Assembly: GCA_022819505.1 (NCBI GenBank)
Contig: JAJEHD010000019.1
Coordinates: forward strand, 62,001 to 126,000
DNA from: Acidimicrobiia bacterium
GTDB lineage: Bacteria > Actinomycetota > Acidimicrobiia > Acidimicrobiales > Aldehydirespiratoraceae
Length of the DNA stretch: 64,000 bases
Reading direction: 5' to 3'
Shown: one piece after another, positions 8,617-17,535 of the stretch
How the letters are laid out: every line of letters starts with the position of its first letter
How positions within the stretch are numbered: the stretch's first letter is position 1
Translations under genes and position numbers: made by a program
The notes under the pieces: generated by a model
Databases searched by the model: none
What the model was told of the DNA's origin: nothing
What the model saw: only the letters and a program-made list of their open reading frames with translations

Positions 8617-9099
8617 CTAGCGTCGCGCCTGCGCAGCCTGTATGTCTGCGGACCACTGGCTCTTGATGTAGGCCAGAACGGCCCAGATGTCCGCGTCGTC
8701 GAGTTCGTCGGCGAAACCGCGCATGTCGCTCTTGTAGTCTTCCCCGGCGACGGCTTCGGTTCCCCATTTGGTCACTTCGAACAGGTGAACGTCGCTGTGA
8801 TGCCAGGTGTGTCCGGTCTCGTCGTGGGGAGGGGCGGGAAGGGTCCCGTCGGCCTTTCTCTCCCGCCAGTTCGGCTGTCCTTCCAGGCTCACACCGTGAC
8901 ATGAGGCGCAGGATTCCGCGTAGACCTCGGATCCCCGGGCGACAAGCTCGGGATCCGAGGCGTCGGCTCTGCCGGGATGGGACAACTCTTCAGTCCCGTC
9001 CAAGAGGACGGACCAGACTGCAATCAGAGCGGCTGCGATCACGACCAGCACGATGACGGTGGAAGTCGGGACGCGTCGCTCGCGCCTCCTGGAGGTCAC
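8617..9099 (-). CDS. Membrane-anchored c-type cytochrome
   Basis: 160 residues: a basic N-terminus, one hydrophobic segment (about residues 13-33) acting as uncleaved anchor, then an extracytoplasmic monohaem domain. The haem motif is CASCH (CxxCH) near residue 65, and the Met of [10 protein letters not shown] is the likely sixth ligand. HHSDVH-type histidines lie between. The C-terminal [10 protein letters not shown] helix is typical of class I cytochromes c. It probably shuttles electrons at the outer face of the membrane. Its GTG start overlaps the TGA of copA (GTGA), so the two are translationally coupled; the pairing with a copper pump suggests a link to copper-enzyme (oxidase) maturation, an inference. 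Confidence 0.88.
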   Translation of the reverse strand: MTSRRRERRVPTSTVIVLVVIAAALIAVWSVLLDGTEELSHPGRADASDPELVARGSEVYAESCASCHGVSLEGQPNWRERKADGTLPAPPHDETGHTWHHSDVHLFEVTKWGTEAVAGEDYKSDMRGFADELDDADIWAVLAYIKSQWSADIQAAQARR

Positions 9100-11243
9100 A
9101 GGCGATTCGAGCGGAAGCGGCGCAGGCGCAGGCTGTTGGTCACCACGAACAGCGACGACAGGCCCATGGCGGCTGCAGCAGCCATCGGGCTGAGAATCCC
9201 GGTGGCAGCCAGGGGGATGGCGGCCACGTTGTAGGCGAAGGCCCAGAACAGGTTGACCTTGATGGTGGCCAGCGTGCGGCGCGACAGGGCGATGGCGTCG
9301 GGAACAGCCCGCAGATCGCCGCCCACGATGGTCAGGTCGGAGGCCTCCACGGCCACATCGGCGCCGGTCCCCACCGCGATGCCGAGGTCGGCCTGGGCCA
9401 GCGCCGGCGCGTCGTTGATGCCGTCGCCCACTACCGCCACCCGCTTACCGTCCTCCTGCAAGCGGGCCACCGCAACGGCCTTGTCGCCGGGAAACACCTC
9501 GGCGGTCACGTCATCGACGCCGATGGCATCGCCGACCGAACGAGCGGTACGGCGGTTGTCGCCGGTGATGAGCGACACCTCCAAGCCCATAGCCTGCATC
9601 TGCTGGACCGCCTGGCGGGAAGTGGGCTTGACCGTGTCGGCCAGCGCGATGACCGCCTCAGCGGCAGATCCCCTGCCGACGAAGATCGCGGTATGACCGG
9701 CGGCCTCGGCTCCGGCAACGGCCTCTTCGAGTTCGTCGGGGACCCGCTCGAAGAGCGGACGCCGCCCCACGCGAACCTCCGCGCCGTCGACCCTGCCGAC
9801 CACACCCAAGCCGGGATGGTTCAAGAAGTCGGTAACGGTCCGGTTCGACGGCCACCGCCGGGCGACCGCAGCGCCGACCGGATGCTCCGAACGCGACTCC
9901 AGGGCGCCCGCCAGCAGACCCATCGCGGTCACGTCGGTGCTCACCGTGGCTACCGCGTCGACCACCTCGAGCCGACCCTCGGTGACCGTGCCGGTCTTGT
10001 CGAGGATCACGGCGTCCACCCGGCGGGTGTCTTCGAGCACCTCGGCACCCTTGATGATCACGCCGAGCTGGGCGCCCCGGCCGGTGCCGACCATCACCGC
10101 TAGCGGGGTGGCCAGGCCCAGAGCGCACGGGCACGAGATGATCAGCACCGCCACCGCGGCGGTGAAGGCATCCGCCGAGGCCGAGCCGGTCACGAACCAG
10201 ACCGCGAGCGTGGCAGTGGCCAGAACGATCACAATGGGCACGAACACGCCGGCCACCCGGTCGGCCAGCCGCTGCACCGCGGCCCGCCCGCCCTGAGCCT
10301 CGTCCACCAGGCGCACGATCTGGGCCAGTGCCGTGTCAGCACCCACCCTTGTGGCTTCCACCTCCAGGGTCCCATCGGCATTGACGGTGGCGCCGATCAC
10401 CTCGTCGCCAACCGCGATCTCCACCGGGACGGGCTCGCCCGTGACCATCGACATGTCCACCGCCGACGCGCCACTCACCACCACACCGTCGGTTGCGATC
10501 CGCTCACCGGGGCGCACGATGAACCGCATCCCCACCGCCAAGGCGTCGACCGGGATCTCGGTCCCGTCAGCCAGACGGGCGGTCGAAGCACCCAGCCGGG
10601 CGAGGGCCCGGACCGCCTCGCCCGAGCGGCGGGTGGCCCGAGCCTCCAGCCACTTACCGAGGACCACGAGGCCGACGATCACGGTGCCCGTCTCGAAGTA
10701 CACGTGGCCGTCATCGACGCCGGCCAGCAGCACGACCGCCGACCAGACCCACGCCGCAGTGGTGCCCAGCGACACCAGCGTGTCCATGGTGGCGGCCCGG
10801 TGGCGCAGGTTGAGCATGGCGGCCCGGTGGAACGCCCAGCCCGAACCGAACACCACCACCGCCGAGGCCACCAACGCGGCCCAGCGCCAGCCGTCGAAGC
10901 GCAGCGGTGGCAGCATCGACACGGCCACCACCGGCAGCCCGGCCACGACGGCAACGATCAGGCGGCGGCGCAGACCGGCGATGCGACGCCTCTCGGCCTC
11001 GACGTCGTCGCTGGTGTCCGCCGGCGCCGAGTACCCGGCCTGCTCCACCAGAGCCCGCAGGTCAGCATCGTCGATGGTGCCGTCGTGCAGCACCGTGGCC
11101 CGGCTCGAGGCAAAGTTGACGCGGGCATCGAGCACACCGTCGGCGTCGCCCAGCGCGGTCTGCACCCGGGCGGCGCAGGCGCCGCAGGTCATGCCGTCCA
11201 CCCGGATGTCGGTCCGGACCTTCATCGACGACCCGGTTCCCAT
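9096..11243 (-). CDS. copA: Cu(I)-translocating P1B-type ATPase
   Basis: About 715 residues. An N-terminal heavy-metal-associated domain has GMTCGAC (residues 17-23), followed by membrane helices, the actuator TGE loop (VTGEPVPV), the transmembrane metal site CPC at 371-373 within [11 protein letters not shown], the phosphorylated Asp415 in DKTGT, the SEHP nucleotide-binding motif and the hinge [11 protein letters not shown] and the HMA domain indicate Cu+ (or Ag+) as cargo, exporting it for detoxification or for cuproenzyme assembly. The start is uncertain between ATG 11243 (MGTGSSMKV) and ATG 11225; an upstream open frame to 11327 is Arg-rich and unlikely. It overlaps the cytochrome c gene downstream by four bases. 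Confidence 0.93.
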   Translation of the reverse strand: MGTGSSMKVRTDIRVDGMTCGACAARVQTALGDADGVLDARVNFASSRATVLHDGTIDDADLRALVEQAGYSAPADTSDDVEAERRRIAGLRRRLIVAVVAGLPVVAVSMLPPLRFDGWRWAALVASAVVVFGSGWAFHRAAMLNLRHRAATMDTLVSLGTTAAWVWSAVVLLAGVDDGHVYFETGTVIVGLVVLGKWLEARATRRSGEAVRALARLGASTARLADGTEIPVDALAVGMRFIVRPGERIATDGVVVSGASAVDMSMVTGEPVPVEIAVGDEVIGATVNADGTLEVEATRVGADTALAQIVRLVDEAQGGRAAVQRLADRVAGVFVPIVIVLATATLAVWFVTGSASADAFTAAVAVLIISCPCALGLATPLAVMVGTGRGAQLGVIIKGAEVLEDTRRVDAVILDKTGTVTEGRLEVVDAVATVSTDVTAMGLLAGALESRSEHPVGAAVARRWPSNRTVTDFLNHPGLGVVGRVDGAEVRVGRRPLFERVPDELEEAVAGAEAAGHTAIFVGRGSAAEAVIALADTVKPTSRQAVQQMQAMGLEVSLITGDNRRTARSVGDAIGVDDVTAEVFPGDKAVAVARLQEDGKRVAVVGDGINDAPALAQADLGIAVGTGADVAVEASDLTIVGGDLRAVPDAIALSRRTLATIKVNLFWAFAYNVAAIPLAATGILSPMAAAAAMGLSSLFVVTNSLRLRRFRSNRL

Positions 11244-11343
11244 ACTCTCAATGCTACGCCTGCGGACCCACCGATATTCCCGTGCGGGCAGACCCCTACG
11301 GCAGCGATTTCGGGAGCGGACCGGCATCGGGCAGACTGGCGGA

Positions 11344-12465
11344 ATGCCTTCGTCTGAGACCGAGCCCGCAACGCCGGCGGGGCGGGTGCGCCCCGCGGTG
11401 GACGCGTTGCCCGCCTACAAGCCAGGCAAGGCCGCCGAGCAGGCCGAGCGTGAGCACAACATCGCCGAGGCCATCAAGCTGGCCTCCAACGAGAACCCGT
11501 ACCCGCCTCCGGCCGCGGTGGTCGAGGCGGTGGCTGCGGCCTGCCGGGACGGCAACATCTACTGCGACCACCGGGCCACCGCGGTGCGCCAGGCCCTGGC
11601 CGACCGGCTGGGCCTGGCCGTCGAGCAGGTCACCGTGGGCGCAGGCTCGGTGGCTCTGCTGTACCAATTGGCCACCGCCTATCTCGACCCCGGCGACGAG
11701 GCGGTCACGCCCTGGATCTCCTTCGAGGCCTACCCCATCTCAGTGCAGACCATGGGCGGAACCCTCGTGAGAGTGCCGCTCACCTCCGAGCACGCCTTCG
11801 ATCTCGACGCGGTGGCGGCCGCGGTCACCGAGCGCACCAAGCTCGTGCTGCTGGCCACCCCCAACAACCCCACCGGCACCGCGGTGTCCACCGCGGCGGT
11901 GGCGAGGCTCCTGGAGAGCATCCCGGGCGATGTGGTGGTACTGGTGGACGAGGCCTACCGCGAGTTCGCCGACCCCGCCCTGGGCGATCCGCTGGCCGAT
12001 CTGCTGCCCCGCTTCGACAACGTGGCCGTGGCCCGGACCTTCTCCAAGGCCTACGGGCTGGCCAGCCTGAGAGTGGGCTACGTCATGGCGCATCCCGAGG
12101 TGGTGTCGGCCATCGACAAGTGCCTGATCCCCTTCAACGTCAACGGGCTCGCCCAGGCCGCCGCCCTGGCCGCGCTCAGCGACGACGCGGCCGCCGAGGC
12201 GCAGGCGAACATCGACGCCATCAAGGCTGAGCGGGGCCGGGTGGCTGCCGCCCTGGCCGCTGACGGGTGGAACATACCCGACGCCCAAGCCAACTTCGTG
12301 TGGGTGCAGCTGGACGGCCGCACCGACGAGGTGTGCATCGCGCTGGAGCAGCGGGGCGTGGTGGTCCGACCGTTCTCGGGGGTGGGTGTCCGGATCACCA
12401 TCGGCACCCCCGCCCAGAACGACCGCTTCCTGGCCACCCTCGTGGAGGTGGCGCGTCCGGCCTGA
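11344..12465 (+). CDS. hisC: Histidinol-phosphate/aromatic aminotransferase
   Basis: 373-residue fold-type I PLP aminotransferase of the HisC branch. The N-terminal substrate motif [11 protein letters not shown], the [11 protein letters not shown] cofactor motif, the VDEAYREF aspartate region and the PLP lysine in [14 protein letters not shown] are all present. It would convert imidazole-acetol phosphate and glutamate to histidinol phosphate, or act on aromatic 2-oxo acids as related actinobacterial enzymes do. No other his genes are nearby, so the aromatic-aminotransferase role is a real alternative. The ATG at 11344 gives the normal family length; the longer open frame to 10333 is antisense to copA. 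It is divergent from copA with a 100-base gap. Confidence 0.87.
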   Translation: MPSSETEPATPAGRVRPAVDALPAYKPGKAAEQAEREHNIAEAIKLASNENPYPPPAAVVEAVAAACRDGNIYCDHRATAVRQALADRLGLAVEQVTVGAGSVALLYQLATAYLDPGDEAVTPWISFEAYPISVQTMGGTLVRVPLTSEHAFDLDAVAAAVTERTKLVLLATPNNPTGTAVSTAAVARLLESIPGDVVVLVDEAYREFADPALGDPLADLLPRFDNVAVARTFSKAYGLASLRVGYVMAHPEVVSAIDKCLIPFNVNGLAQAAALAALSDDAAAEAQANIDAIKAERGRVAAALAADGWNIPDAQANFVWVQLDGRTDEVCIALEQRGVVVRPFSGVGVRITIGTPAQNDRFLATLVEVARPA

Positions 12466-12540
12466 ACCAGCACCCGCTCAGCGCGCAGAGTGCGGTGTAC
12501 CATGCGGCCAGTACGTTCTGTCGTTGGGAGGGGCACGCTC

Positions 12541-13557
12541 ATGACGGACACACGCGCCGAGGTCGGCGGATCGTTGAGTCCGGTGACGGGCGGCTACGAG
12601 CCGGATGTGCCCATCGCGGTGTCGCCCATACTGGACTGGCCGCCGAGACCGGCGGCGACGCTGAAGCACATCGCGTCGATGATGCTGCCCCAGGGGATGA
12701 TCTGGGTGGGGATCGCTGCGGTGGCCTGGAACTTCTTCACCCCGTCGATGGAGCGCATGGCGACCCTCAGCCCCAGGTGGATCCTGGAGATATACGTCCG
12801 CAACGTGGTGATGTTCTCCCTGGTGGCGGGAACGCTGCACATGGTGCTGTACGCCCGGCGGGCCCAGGAGCAGCGCTACAAGTACCAGCGCCAGTGGCTG
12901 AGCACCACCAACCGGGAGTTCCTGTGGAACCACCATACCCGCGACAACGTGTTCTGGTGCCTGGTCAGCGGCTGCTCGGTGTGGACGGCCTACGAGGCGC
13001 TCACCATGTGGTTCTACGCCAACGGCTGGATCCCCCAGGTGGAGTGGTCCTCGGGGTGGCTGTACCTGTCGTTCCTCACCGTGTTCACGTCACTGTGGTC
13101 GGTCACCCACTTCTACTTCATCCACCGGGTGCTGCACACCCGCTGGGTCTACGACCACGTCCACTATCTGCATCACCGCAACGTCAACCCCGGGCCGTGG
13201 AGCGGCCTGTCGATGCACCCGGTCGAGCACATGATGTACCTCAGCATGTTCCTGCTGTGGTGGGTGGTGCCGGCCCATCCGTTCATCCTGATCCTCACCC
13301 TGTCGTCCAACAGCATCGCCACGGCGGTGACCCACTCCGGCTTCGAGCGATACGAGTTCGCCAAGCGCAACGGGCCCACCATGAAGGGCGCCGACTACTT
13401 CCACCATCTGCACCACCGGTACTTCGAGTGCAACTACGGCAACCGGCCGGTGCCGCTCGACAAGCTGTTCGGCACCTTCCACGACGGAACGCCCGAGGCC
13501 CACGCCCGCATGCGCCAGCGCATGAAGGCCCGCCGCCGCGCCCGCACCAAGGCCTAA
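12541..13557 (+). CDS. Sterol desaturase/fatty acid hydroxylase family protein, paralogue 2
   Basis: 338-residue membrane di-iron oxygenase. The His boxes are HRVLH (HxxxH), HYLHHRN (HxxHH), HPVEH and FHHLHHRYFECNYG. Hydrophobic segments lie near residues 50-75 and 95-115, and several surround the boxes. The N-terminal block GYEPDVPIA-SPILDWPPRP is shared almost exactly with the paralogue at 17536-18561, while paralogue 1 is more distant. The start ATG 12541 is preceded by GGGAGGGG. It converges on the MoaD/Mo-hydroxylase operon; a 45-base palindromic element at 13566-13610 follows it. It would hydroxylate or desaturate a lipid/sterol with O2; the substrate is unknown. Confidence 0.9.
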   Translation: MTDTRAEVGGSLSPVTGGYEPDVPIAVSPILDWPPRPAATLKHIASMMLPQGMIWVGIAAVAWNFFTPSMERMATLSPRWILEIYVRNVVMFSLVAGTLHMVLYARRAQEQRYKYQRQWLSTTNREFLWNHHTRDNVFWCLVSGCSVWTAYEALTMWFYANGWIPQVEWSSGWLYLSFLTVFTSLWSVTHFYFIHRVLHTRWVYDHVHYLHHRNVNPGPWSGLSMHPVEHMMYLSMFLLWWVVPAHPFILILTLSSNSIATAVTHSGFERYEFAKRNGPTMKGADYFHHLHHRYFECNYGNRPVPLDKLFGTFHDGTPEAHARMRQRMKARRRARTKA

Positions 13558-13565
13558 CCCCCGCC

Positions 13566-13610
13566 AACTGGCAGCAATACGCACGCTATGCGTGCAAAAC
13601 GCTGCCAGTT
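13566..13610. repeat. 45-base palindromic element, copy 1 (possible bidirectional terminator)
   Basis: Ten-base arms AACTGGCAGC (13566-13575) and GCTGCCAGTT (13601-13610) pair perfectly around a 25-base centre that itself contains GCACGC-TAT-GCGTGC. It lies between two convergent genes (stops at 13557 and 13627). The reverse complement matches the element at 33445-33489 over most of its length, and a third element of the same length and layout lies at 20028-20072. It may terminate transcription in both directions, although no T-run follows. Confidence 0.75.
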
Positions 13611-13626
13611 CTCGTAGTAGACCGGG

Positions 13627-13875
13627 TCAGCCGCCGGCGGTCTGGGGGACGAAGTAGACCTGGGCGCCGTCGGCGAGCGGCTCGTACTCGGGATGGGCGA
13701 TGAGTAGGCCGTCGATGACGACCGACACGCCGGCTCGCAGGGCGTCGCCCAGGCCCGGGTAGCGCCGGTCGAGGTCGTCGATCAGGGCGCCGACGGTGGA
13801 CCCGTCCGCCTCCACTTCCGCGACGCCCCCGGTGGGGCCCCGCAGGTTGGAACTCAGATGGACCCTGACCGCCAC
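13627..13875 (-). CDS. MoaD/ThiS family sulfur-carrier protein
   Basis: 82-residue ubiquitin-like protein. It has the beta-grasp pattern (VRVHLSSNLR, VGALIDDLDRRYPGL, QVYFVPQTAGG) and ends in Gly-Gly, the C-terminal tail that is adenylated and thiocarboxylated by a MoeB/ThiF-type E1. As the last gene after the Mo-hydroxylase subunits (20 bases after the large-subunit stop) it probably donates sulfur for the pyranopterin dithiolene of molybdopterin, perhaps dedicated to this enzyme. A ThiS-like or cysteine-biosynthesis carrier role cannot be excluded. Start is GTG at 13875. No MoaE, MoeB or other cofactor gene is in the window. Confidence 0.85.
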   Translation of the reverse strand: MAVRVHLSSNLRGPTGGVAEVEADGSTVGALIDDLDRRYPGLGDALRAGVSVVIDGLLIAHPEYEPLADGAQVYFVPQTAGG

Positions 13876-13895
13876 GAACCCCTGCCGAGGGTCAC

Positions 13896-16157
13896 CTAGG
13901 AGCCGTTGGAGCCGCCGTTGGATGTGATCGCGTCCAGCACCCTGATGGGCGACATCGGCAGGTCGCGGATGCGGCAGCCGGTGGCGTCGTAGATGGCGTT
14001 GGCCACCGCCGGGATGGGGGGAACGATGCCGGTCTCGCCCACACCGCGCACCCCGTAGGGGTGGGCCGGGTTGGGGACCTCCACGATGATGGCGTCGATC
14101 ATGGGCAGGTCGGAGGCCACCGGCACCCGGTAGTCGAGGAAGCTGGGGTTCTCCATCACGCCGTCGGAGTCGTAGATGTACTCCTCGTTGAGGGCCCAGC
14201 CGACGCCCTGGGCGACGCCGCCCTGGATCTGGCCCTCCACGTAGCTGGGATGGATGGCGGTCCCCGCGTCCTGGGAGGCGGTGTAACGCACCACCCTCAC
14301 CACGCCGGTCTCGGGGTCGACCTCCAGGTCGCAGAGGTGCACCGCGAAGCCGGGTCCGGCCCCGTGGGCCTCCAGCGACCCGGTGGCTGTGAGCGGTCCG
14401 CCGGTGCGCTTGGCCTTGGCCGTGATCTCGGCCACCGACAGCGGGGCCTTCTCGCCGTCGCTGCCCGTGTAGACGGCCTGGCCGTCCATCCAGTCGATGT
14501 CGTCGACGTCGACGCCCATCATCTTGGCGGCCCGGCCCCGCAGCTCGACCACCATCCTGCGGCAGGCCTCCACCACCGCCATCCCGGTGGCGAAGGTGGC
14601 CCGGCTGCCCTCGGTGACATCGGTGAAGCCGACGGCCTCGGTGTCACCCACCACCGGGCGGATGTCGTAGACGTCGATGCCCAACTCCTCGGCGGCCATC
14701 AGCGCCATCGACGCCCGGCTGCCGCCGATGTCGGGGCTGCCGGTAACCACGGTGGCAGTGCCGTCCTCGTTGAGGTTGACGGTGGCGCTGGAGGACTCGC
14801 CGATGTTGAACCAGTAGCCCGCGGCCACGCCCCGGCCCTGGTTGGGCCCCAGCGGCGCCTTGTAGTTCGGGTGGTCGCGGACCGCCTCGAGGCATTCGAC
14901 GAAGCCGATGCGGGCGAACGGGAACCCCATGGTGGACGGGTCGCCCTCGGTGACCGCGTTCTGGATCCGGAAGTCGATCGGGTCGATCCCCAGTTCCTCG
15001 GCAATCTCGTCGAGCATGGTCTCCATCGCGTATGCGGTGAGGGGTGCGGCCGGTGCCCGGTAGGCGGCCGAGCGGGCCGTGTTGATCACGACATCGAGCG
15101 CCTCGATCTCGAAGTTGGGAATCTTGTAGGACTCGAACACGGTCATGGCCCCCAGGAGTCCCCCGGGACCGGCGTAGGCGCCGTTGGTGTAGATCAGGTA
15201 GGCGTCCCCAGCCACCAGGTCGCCGTCGCTCTTCACGCCGAGCTTGATCCTGAGCTTCGTGCCCGGGGCTGGGCCTGTGGCCCGGAACACCTCGTCGCGG
15301 GTCATCACCATCTTCACGGGACGCCCCGCCTTGGCCGACAGGGCCACGGCCAGCGGCTCTAGGTAGATGGTGGTCTTGCCGCCGAAGCCGCCGCCGATCT
15401 CGGCGGGGATCACCCGGATGCGGGAGTTCTCCCAGCCGAGCAGCGTCGCGGTGGACGACCGGACGTTGAAGTGTCCCTGCGAGGAGCACCAGATCGTGGT
15501 GTGGCCGTCCTGGCCGGTGTCGGCCACGCAGGCGTGGGGCTCGATGTATCCCTGGTGGACGGGCTGGGTGGTGAACTCCCTCTCGATCACCAGGTCGGCC
15601 TCGGCGAACCCGGCGTCGAGTTCGCCGCCCGAGAATCGGGTGACGTTGCTGATGTTGGAGGGCTCCTCCGCGGGCGGGTTGGCGCCGGCGGTCATCATGT
15701 GGGCGTGCAGCAGGGGGGCGCCCGGGGCCATCGCCTGGTCGATGGTGAGCACCGCCGGCAGCACCTCGTACTCCACCTTGACCGCGGCCGCGGCCGCCTG
15801 GGCCTGGTCGCGGGTGGAGGCGGCCACCGCGGCCACCGCGTGGCCCTCGTAGAGGACCTTGTCGCGGGCGATGACGTTGATGCACATGTCGTACTGGCGG
15901 TGGCTGGGATCGACGGCCGGGAAGTCGTCGCCGGTGATCACCGCCTTGACACCATCCATGGCCTCGGCGTCCGACGTGTCGATGGACACGATCCGGGCGT
16001 GGGCGTGGGGTGAGCGCACCACGATGCCGTGGAGCTGCCCGGACATGTTGAGGTCGGCCGCGAAGCGGGCCCGGCCGGTCACCTTCTCGAGCCCGTCGTG
16101 GCGGACGGGCCGGGTGCCGACGTACTTGTAGCTGGGCTTGGACTCGGTGACGGTCAC
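13896..16157 (-). CDS. Xanthine dehydrogenase/aldehyde oxidase family molybdopterin-binding large subunit
   Basis: 753-residue large subunit of a molybdenum hydroxylase (CoxL/XdhB/aldehyde oxidase superfamily). Visible are GGGFGGK at 255-261 (molybdopterin contact), AYRAPAAP near residue 364 and the catalytic Glu708 in RGVGETG. The active-site loop is AYRAP rather than the AYxCSFR of form I CO dehydrogenase, so it is not a true CO dehydrogenase; an aldehyde, N-heterocycle or CoA-ester hydroxylase is likelier. It follows the 2Fe-2S subunit after 10 bases with GTG start and GGAG site, and precedes the MoaD-like gene. The complete order FAD-FeS-Mo-MoaD forms one minus-strand operon. Confidence 0.9.
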   Translation of the reverse strand: MTVTESKPSYKYVGTRPVRHDGLEKVTGRARFAADLNMSGQLHGIVVRSPHAHARIVSIDTSDAEAMDGVKAVITGDDFPAVDPSHRQYDMCINVIARDKVLYEGHAVAAVAASTRDQAQAAAAAVKVEYEVLPAVLTIDQAMAPGAPLLHAHMMTAGANPPAEEPSNISNVTRFSGGELDAGFAEADLVIEREFTTQPVHQGYIEPHACVADTGQDGHTTIWCSSQGHFNVRSSTATLLGWENSRIRVIPAEIGGGFGGKTTIYLEPLAVALSAKAGRPVKMVMTRDEVFRATGPAPGTKLRIKLGVKSDGDLVAGDAYLIYTNGAYAGPGGLLGAMTVFESYKIPNFEIEALDVVINTARSAAYRAPAAPLTAYAMETMLDEIAEELGIDPIDFRIQNAVTEGDPSTMGFPFARIGFVECLEAVRDHPNYKAPLGPNQGRGVAAGYWFNIGESSSATVNLNEDGTATVVTGSPDIGGSRASMALMAAEELGIDVYDIRPVVGDTEAVGFTDVTEGSRATFATGMAVVEACRRMVVELRGRAAKMMGVDVDDIDWMDGQAVYTGSDGEKAPLSVAEITAKAKRTGGPLTATGSLEAHGAGPGFAVHLCDLEVDPETGVVRVVRYTASQDAGTAIHPSYVEGQIQGGVAQGVGWALNEEYIYDSDGVMENPSFLDYRVPVASDLPMIDAIIVEVPNPAHPYGVRGVGETGIVPPIPAVANAIYDATGCRIRDLPMSPIRVLDAITSNGGSNGS

Positions 16158-16167
16158 TTGGCGGCTC

Positions 16168-16644
16168 CTAGCTCTCGTTGATGGTCTCGGCTGCGGCCTG
16201 CACAGCGCGCACGATCTTGTCGTAGCCGGTGCAGCGGCAGAGATTGCCGGCCAGGCCGTAGCGGATCTCGGTCTCGGTGGGGTCGGGGTTGCGGTCGAGC
16301 AGCGCCTTGGCCGCCACCAGGAAGCCGGGGGTGCACACGCCGCACTGGAGGGCGGCGCCCTCCAGGAAGCACTGCTGGAGGGGATGCAGGTCGTCGCCGG
16401 TTGCCATGCCCTCCACGGTGGAGATGTTGCGGCCGTCGGCCTCGGGGGCGAGCACCAGGCACGAGCACAGCAGCCGACCGTCCATCACGATGGAGCAGGC
16501 CCCGCAGTCGCCGGTACCGCAGCCCTCCTTGGCTCCGGTGAGGCCAACCTCGTCGCGCAGGGCGTCGAGCAGGGTCTGGCCGCCGTCGCAGAGGAACTCG
16601 GCCGGGTCGCCGTTGATGGTGCAAGTGACGTGGACGCGGCTCAT
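16168..16644 (-). CDS. Molybdenum hydroxylase (2Fe-2S) small subunit
   Basis: 158 residues with both clusters of the CoxS/XdhC-type electron-transfer subunit. The N-terminal plant-ferredoxin-like cluster is GCGTGDCGAC plus CSCLV. The C-terminal helical cluster is CGVCTPG and CRCTGY. It carries electrons from the Mo centre to FAD in the CoxM-like subunit. Its ATG overlaps the stop of the FAD-subunit gene by four bases (ATGA), and the large-subunit gene starts 10 bases after its own stop. Length and motifs are normal for the family. Confidence 0.94.
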   Translation of the reverse strand: MSRVHVTCTINGDPAEFLCDGGQTLLDALRDEVGLTGAKEGCGTGDCGACSIVMDGRLLCSCLVLAPEADGRNISTVEGMATGDDLHPLQQCFLEGAALQCGVCTPGFLVAAKALLDRNPDPTETEIRYGLAGNLCRCTGYDKIVRAVQAAAETINES

Positions 16645-17510
16645 GACTGGTCTCCTTGCTGGGCAGCCCGCTCGGCTGCGATGGACACTGCCCGACGGGC
16701 CAGCACGCCGGCTACCTGCCGGCGGTAGGCGACGGTGCCCCGCTTGTCGTCTATGGGGTTGGTGGCGGCGGCTGCGGCCGCTTCCACCGCGCCAAGCACC
16801 TCGCCGGAGGGCAGGTTGCCGATCAGGGCAGCCTCGGCGTCGGGGACCCGCACCACGGTGGGGGCCACCGCGCCGAGCGCGATGGCAGCTGCGGCCACGT
16901 TGCCGTCACCGTCGAGGGTGATCCGGGCGGCCGCGCCCACCACCGCGATGTCCATCTCGGTGCGGGGGATGAGGCGCAGGTAGGCGTCGGCCGTGCGGGC
17001 CGGAGGCTGGTCCAACTCGAACTCCACGATGATCTCACCCGGACCGAGCGAAGTCTGACCGGGGCCGGTAGCCACGTCGGCCGCGGCCACGGTGCGCTCT
17101 CCGCCGGGTCCGGCGATCACAGCGCGGGCGTCGTTGACGATGAGGCTGGGCGGGGTGTCGGCCGCGGGCGAGGCGTTGGCCAGGTTGCCGCCCCAGCTCG
17201 AGCGGCTCTGGATCTGGTCCGATCCGATCAGGCCGCTGGCCTCGACCAGGCCGGGGAAGTCGGCCGCCAGGCCGTCGTGACCGCAGATGTCGGCGGTCGG
17301 GGCGGCGGCGCCGACGGTATAGGTCGAGCCGTTGCTGCCGATGGCGCACAGCCGGTCGATGCGCTTGAGGTCGACCATCACGGTCGGTTCGGGTCGCCCG
17401 GCACGGATCTGGGGGATCAGGTCGGTCGCGCCCGCATACACGCGGGCTGCCGGATCAGAGCCCAACAGATCCACAGCCTCGGCCACCGTTGTCGGGGAGG
17501 CATATCTCAT
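16641..17510 (-). CDS. Molybdenum hydroxylase FAD-binding medium subunit
   Basis: 289-residue CoxM-like subunit. The FAD diphosphate motifs are AGATDLIP (family AGGTDL) near residue 38 and GGNLANASPAADTPP near residue 110, followed by the CO-dehydrogenase flavoprotein C-terminal domain. It passes electrons from the 2Fe-2S subunit to an acceptor. I chose the ATG at 17510 (MRYASPTTV), which matches the usual start; an in-frame start at 17546 would run into the divergent hydroxylase gene beginning at 17536. Only 25 bases separate the two divergent starts, so promoters must overlap the coding ends. It is the first gene of the Mo-hydroxylase operon. Confidence 0.92.
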   Translation of the reverse strand: MRYASPTTVAEAVDLLGSDPAARVYAGATDLIPQIRAGRPEPTVMVDLKRIDRLCAIGSNGSTYTVGAAAPTADICGHDGLAADFPGLVEASGLIGSDQIQSRSSWGGNLANASPAADTPPSLIVNDARAVIAGPGGERTVAAADVATGPGQTSLGPGEIIVEFELDQPPARTADAYLRLIPRTEMDIAVVGAAARITLDGDGNVAAAAIALGAVAPTVVRVPDAEAALIGNLPSGEVLGAVEAAAAAATNPIDDKRGTVAYRRQVAGVLARRAVSIAAERAAQQGDQS

Positions 17511-17535
17511 GGCCGAGAGCATAAGGTCGTAGCCC

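Noticed and set aside
13896..16157. Large subunit as form I CO dehydrogenase
   Set aside because: The AYxCSFR active-site loop is missing; AYRAP is present instead.
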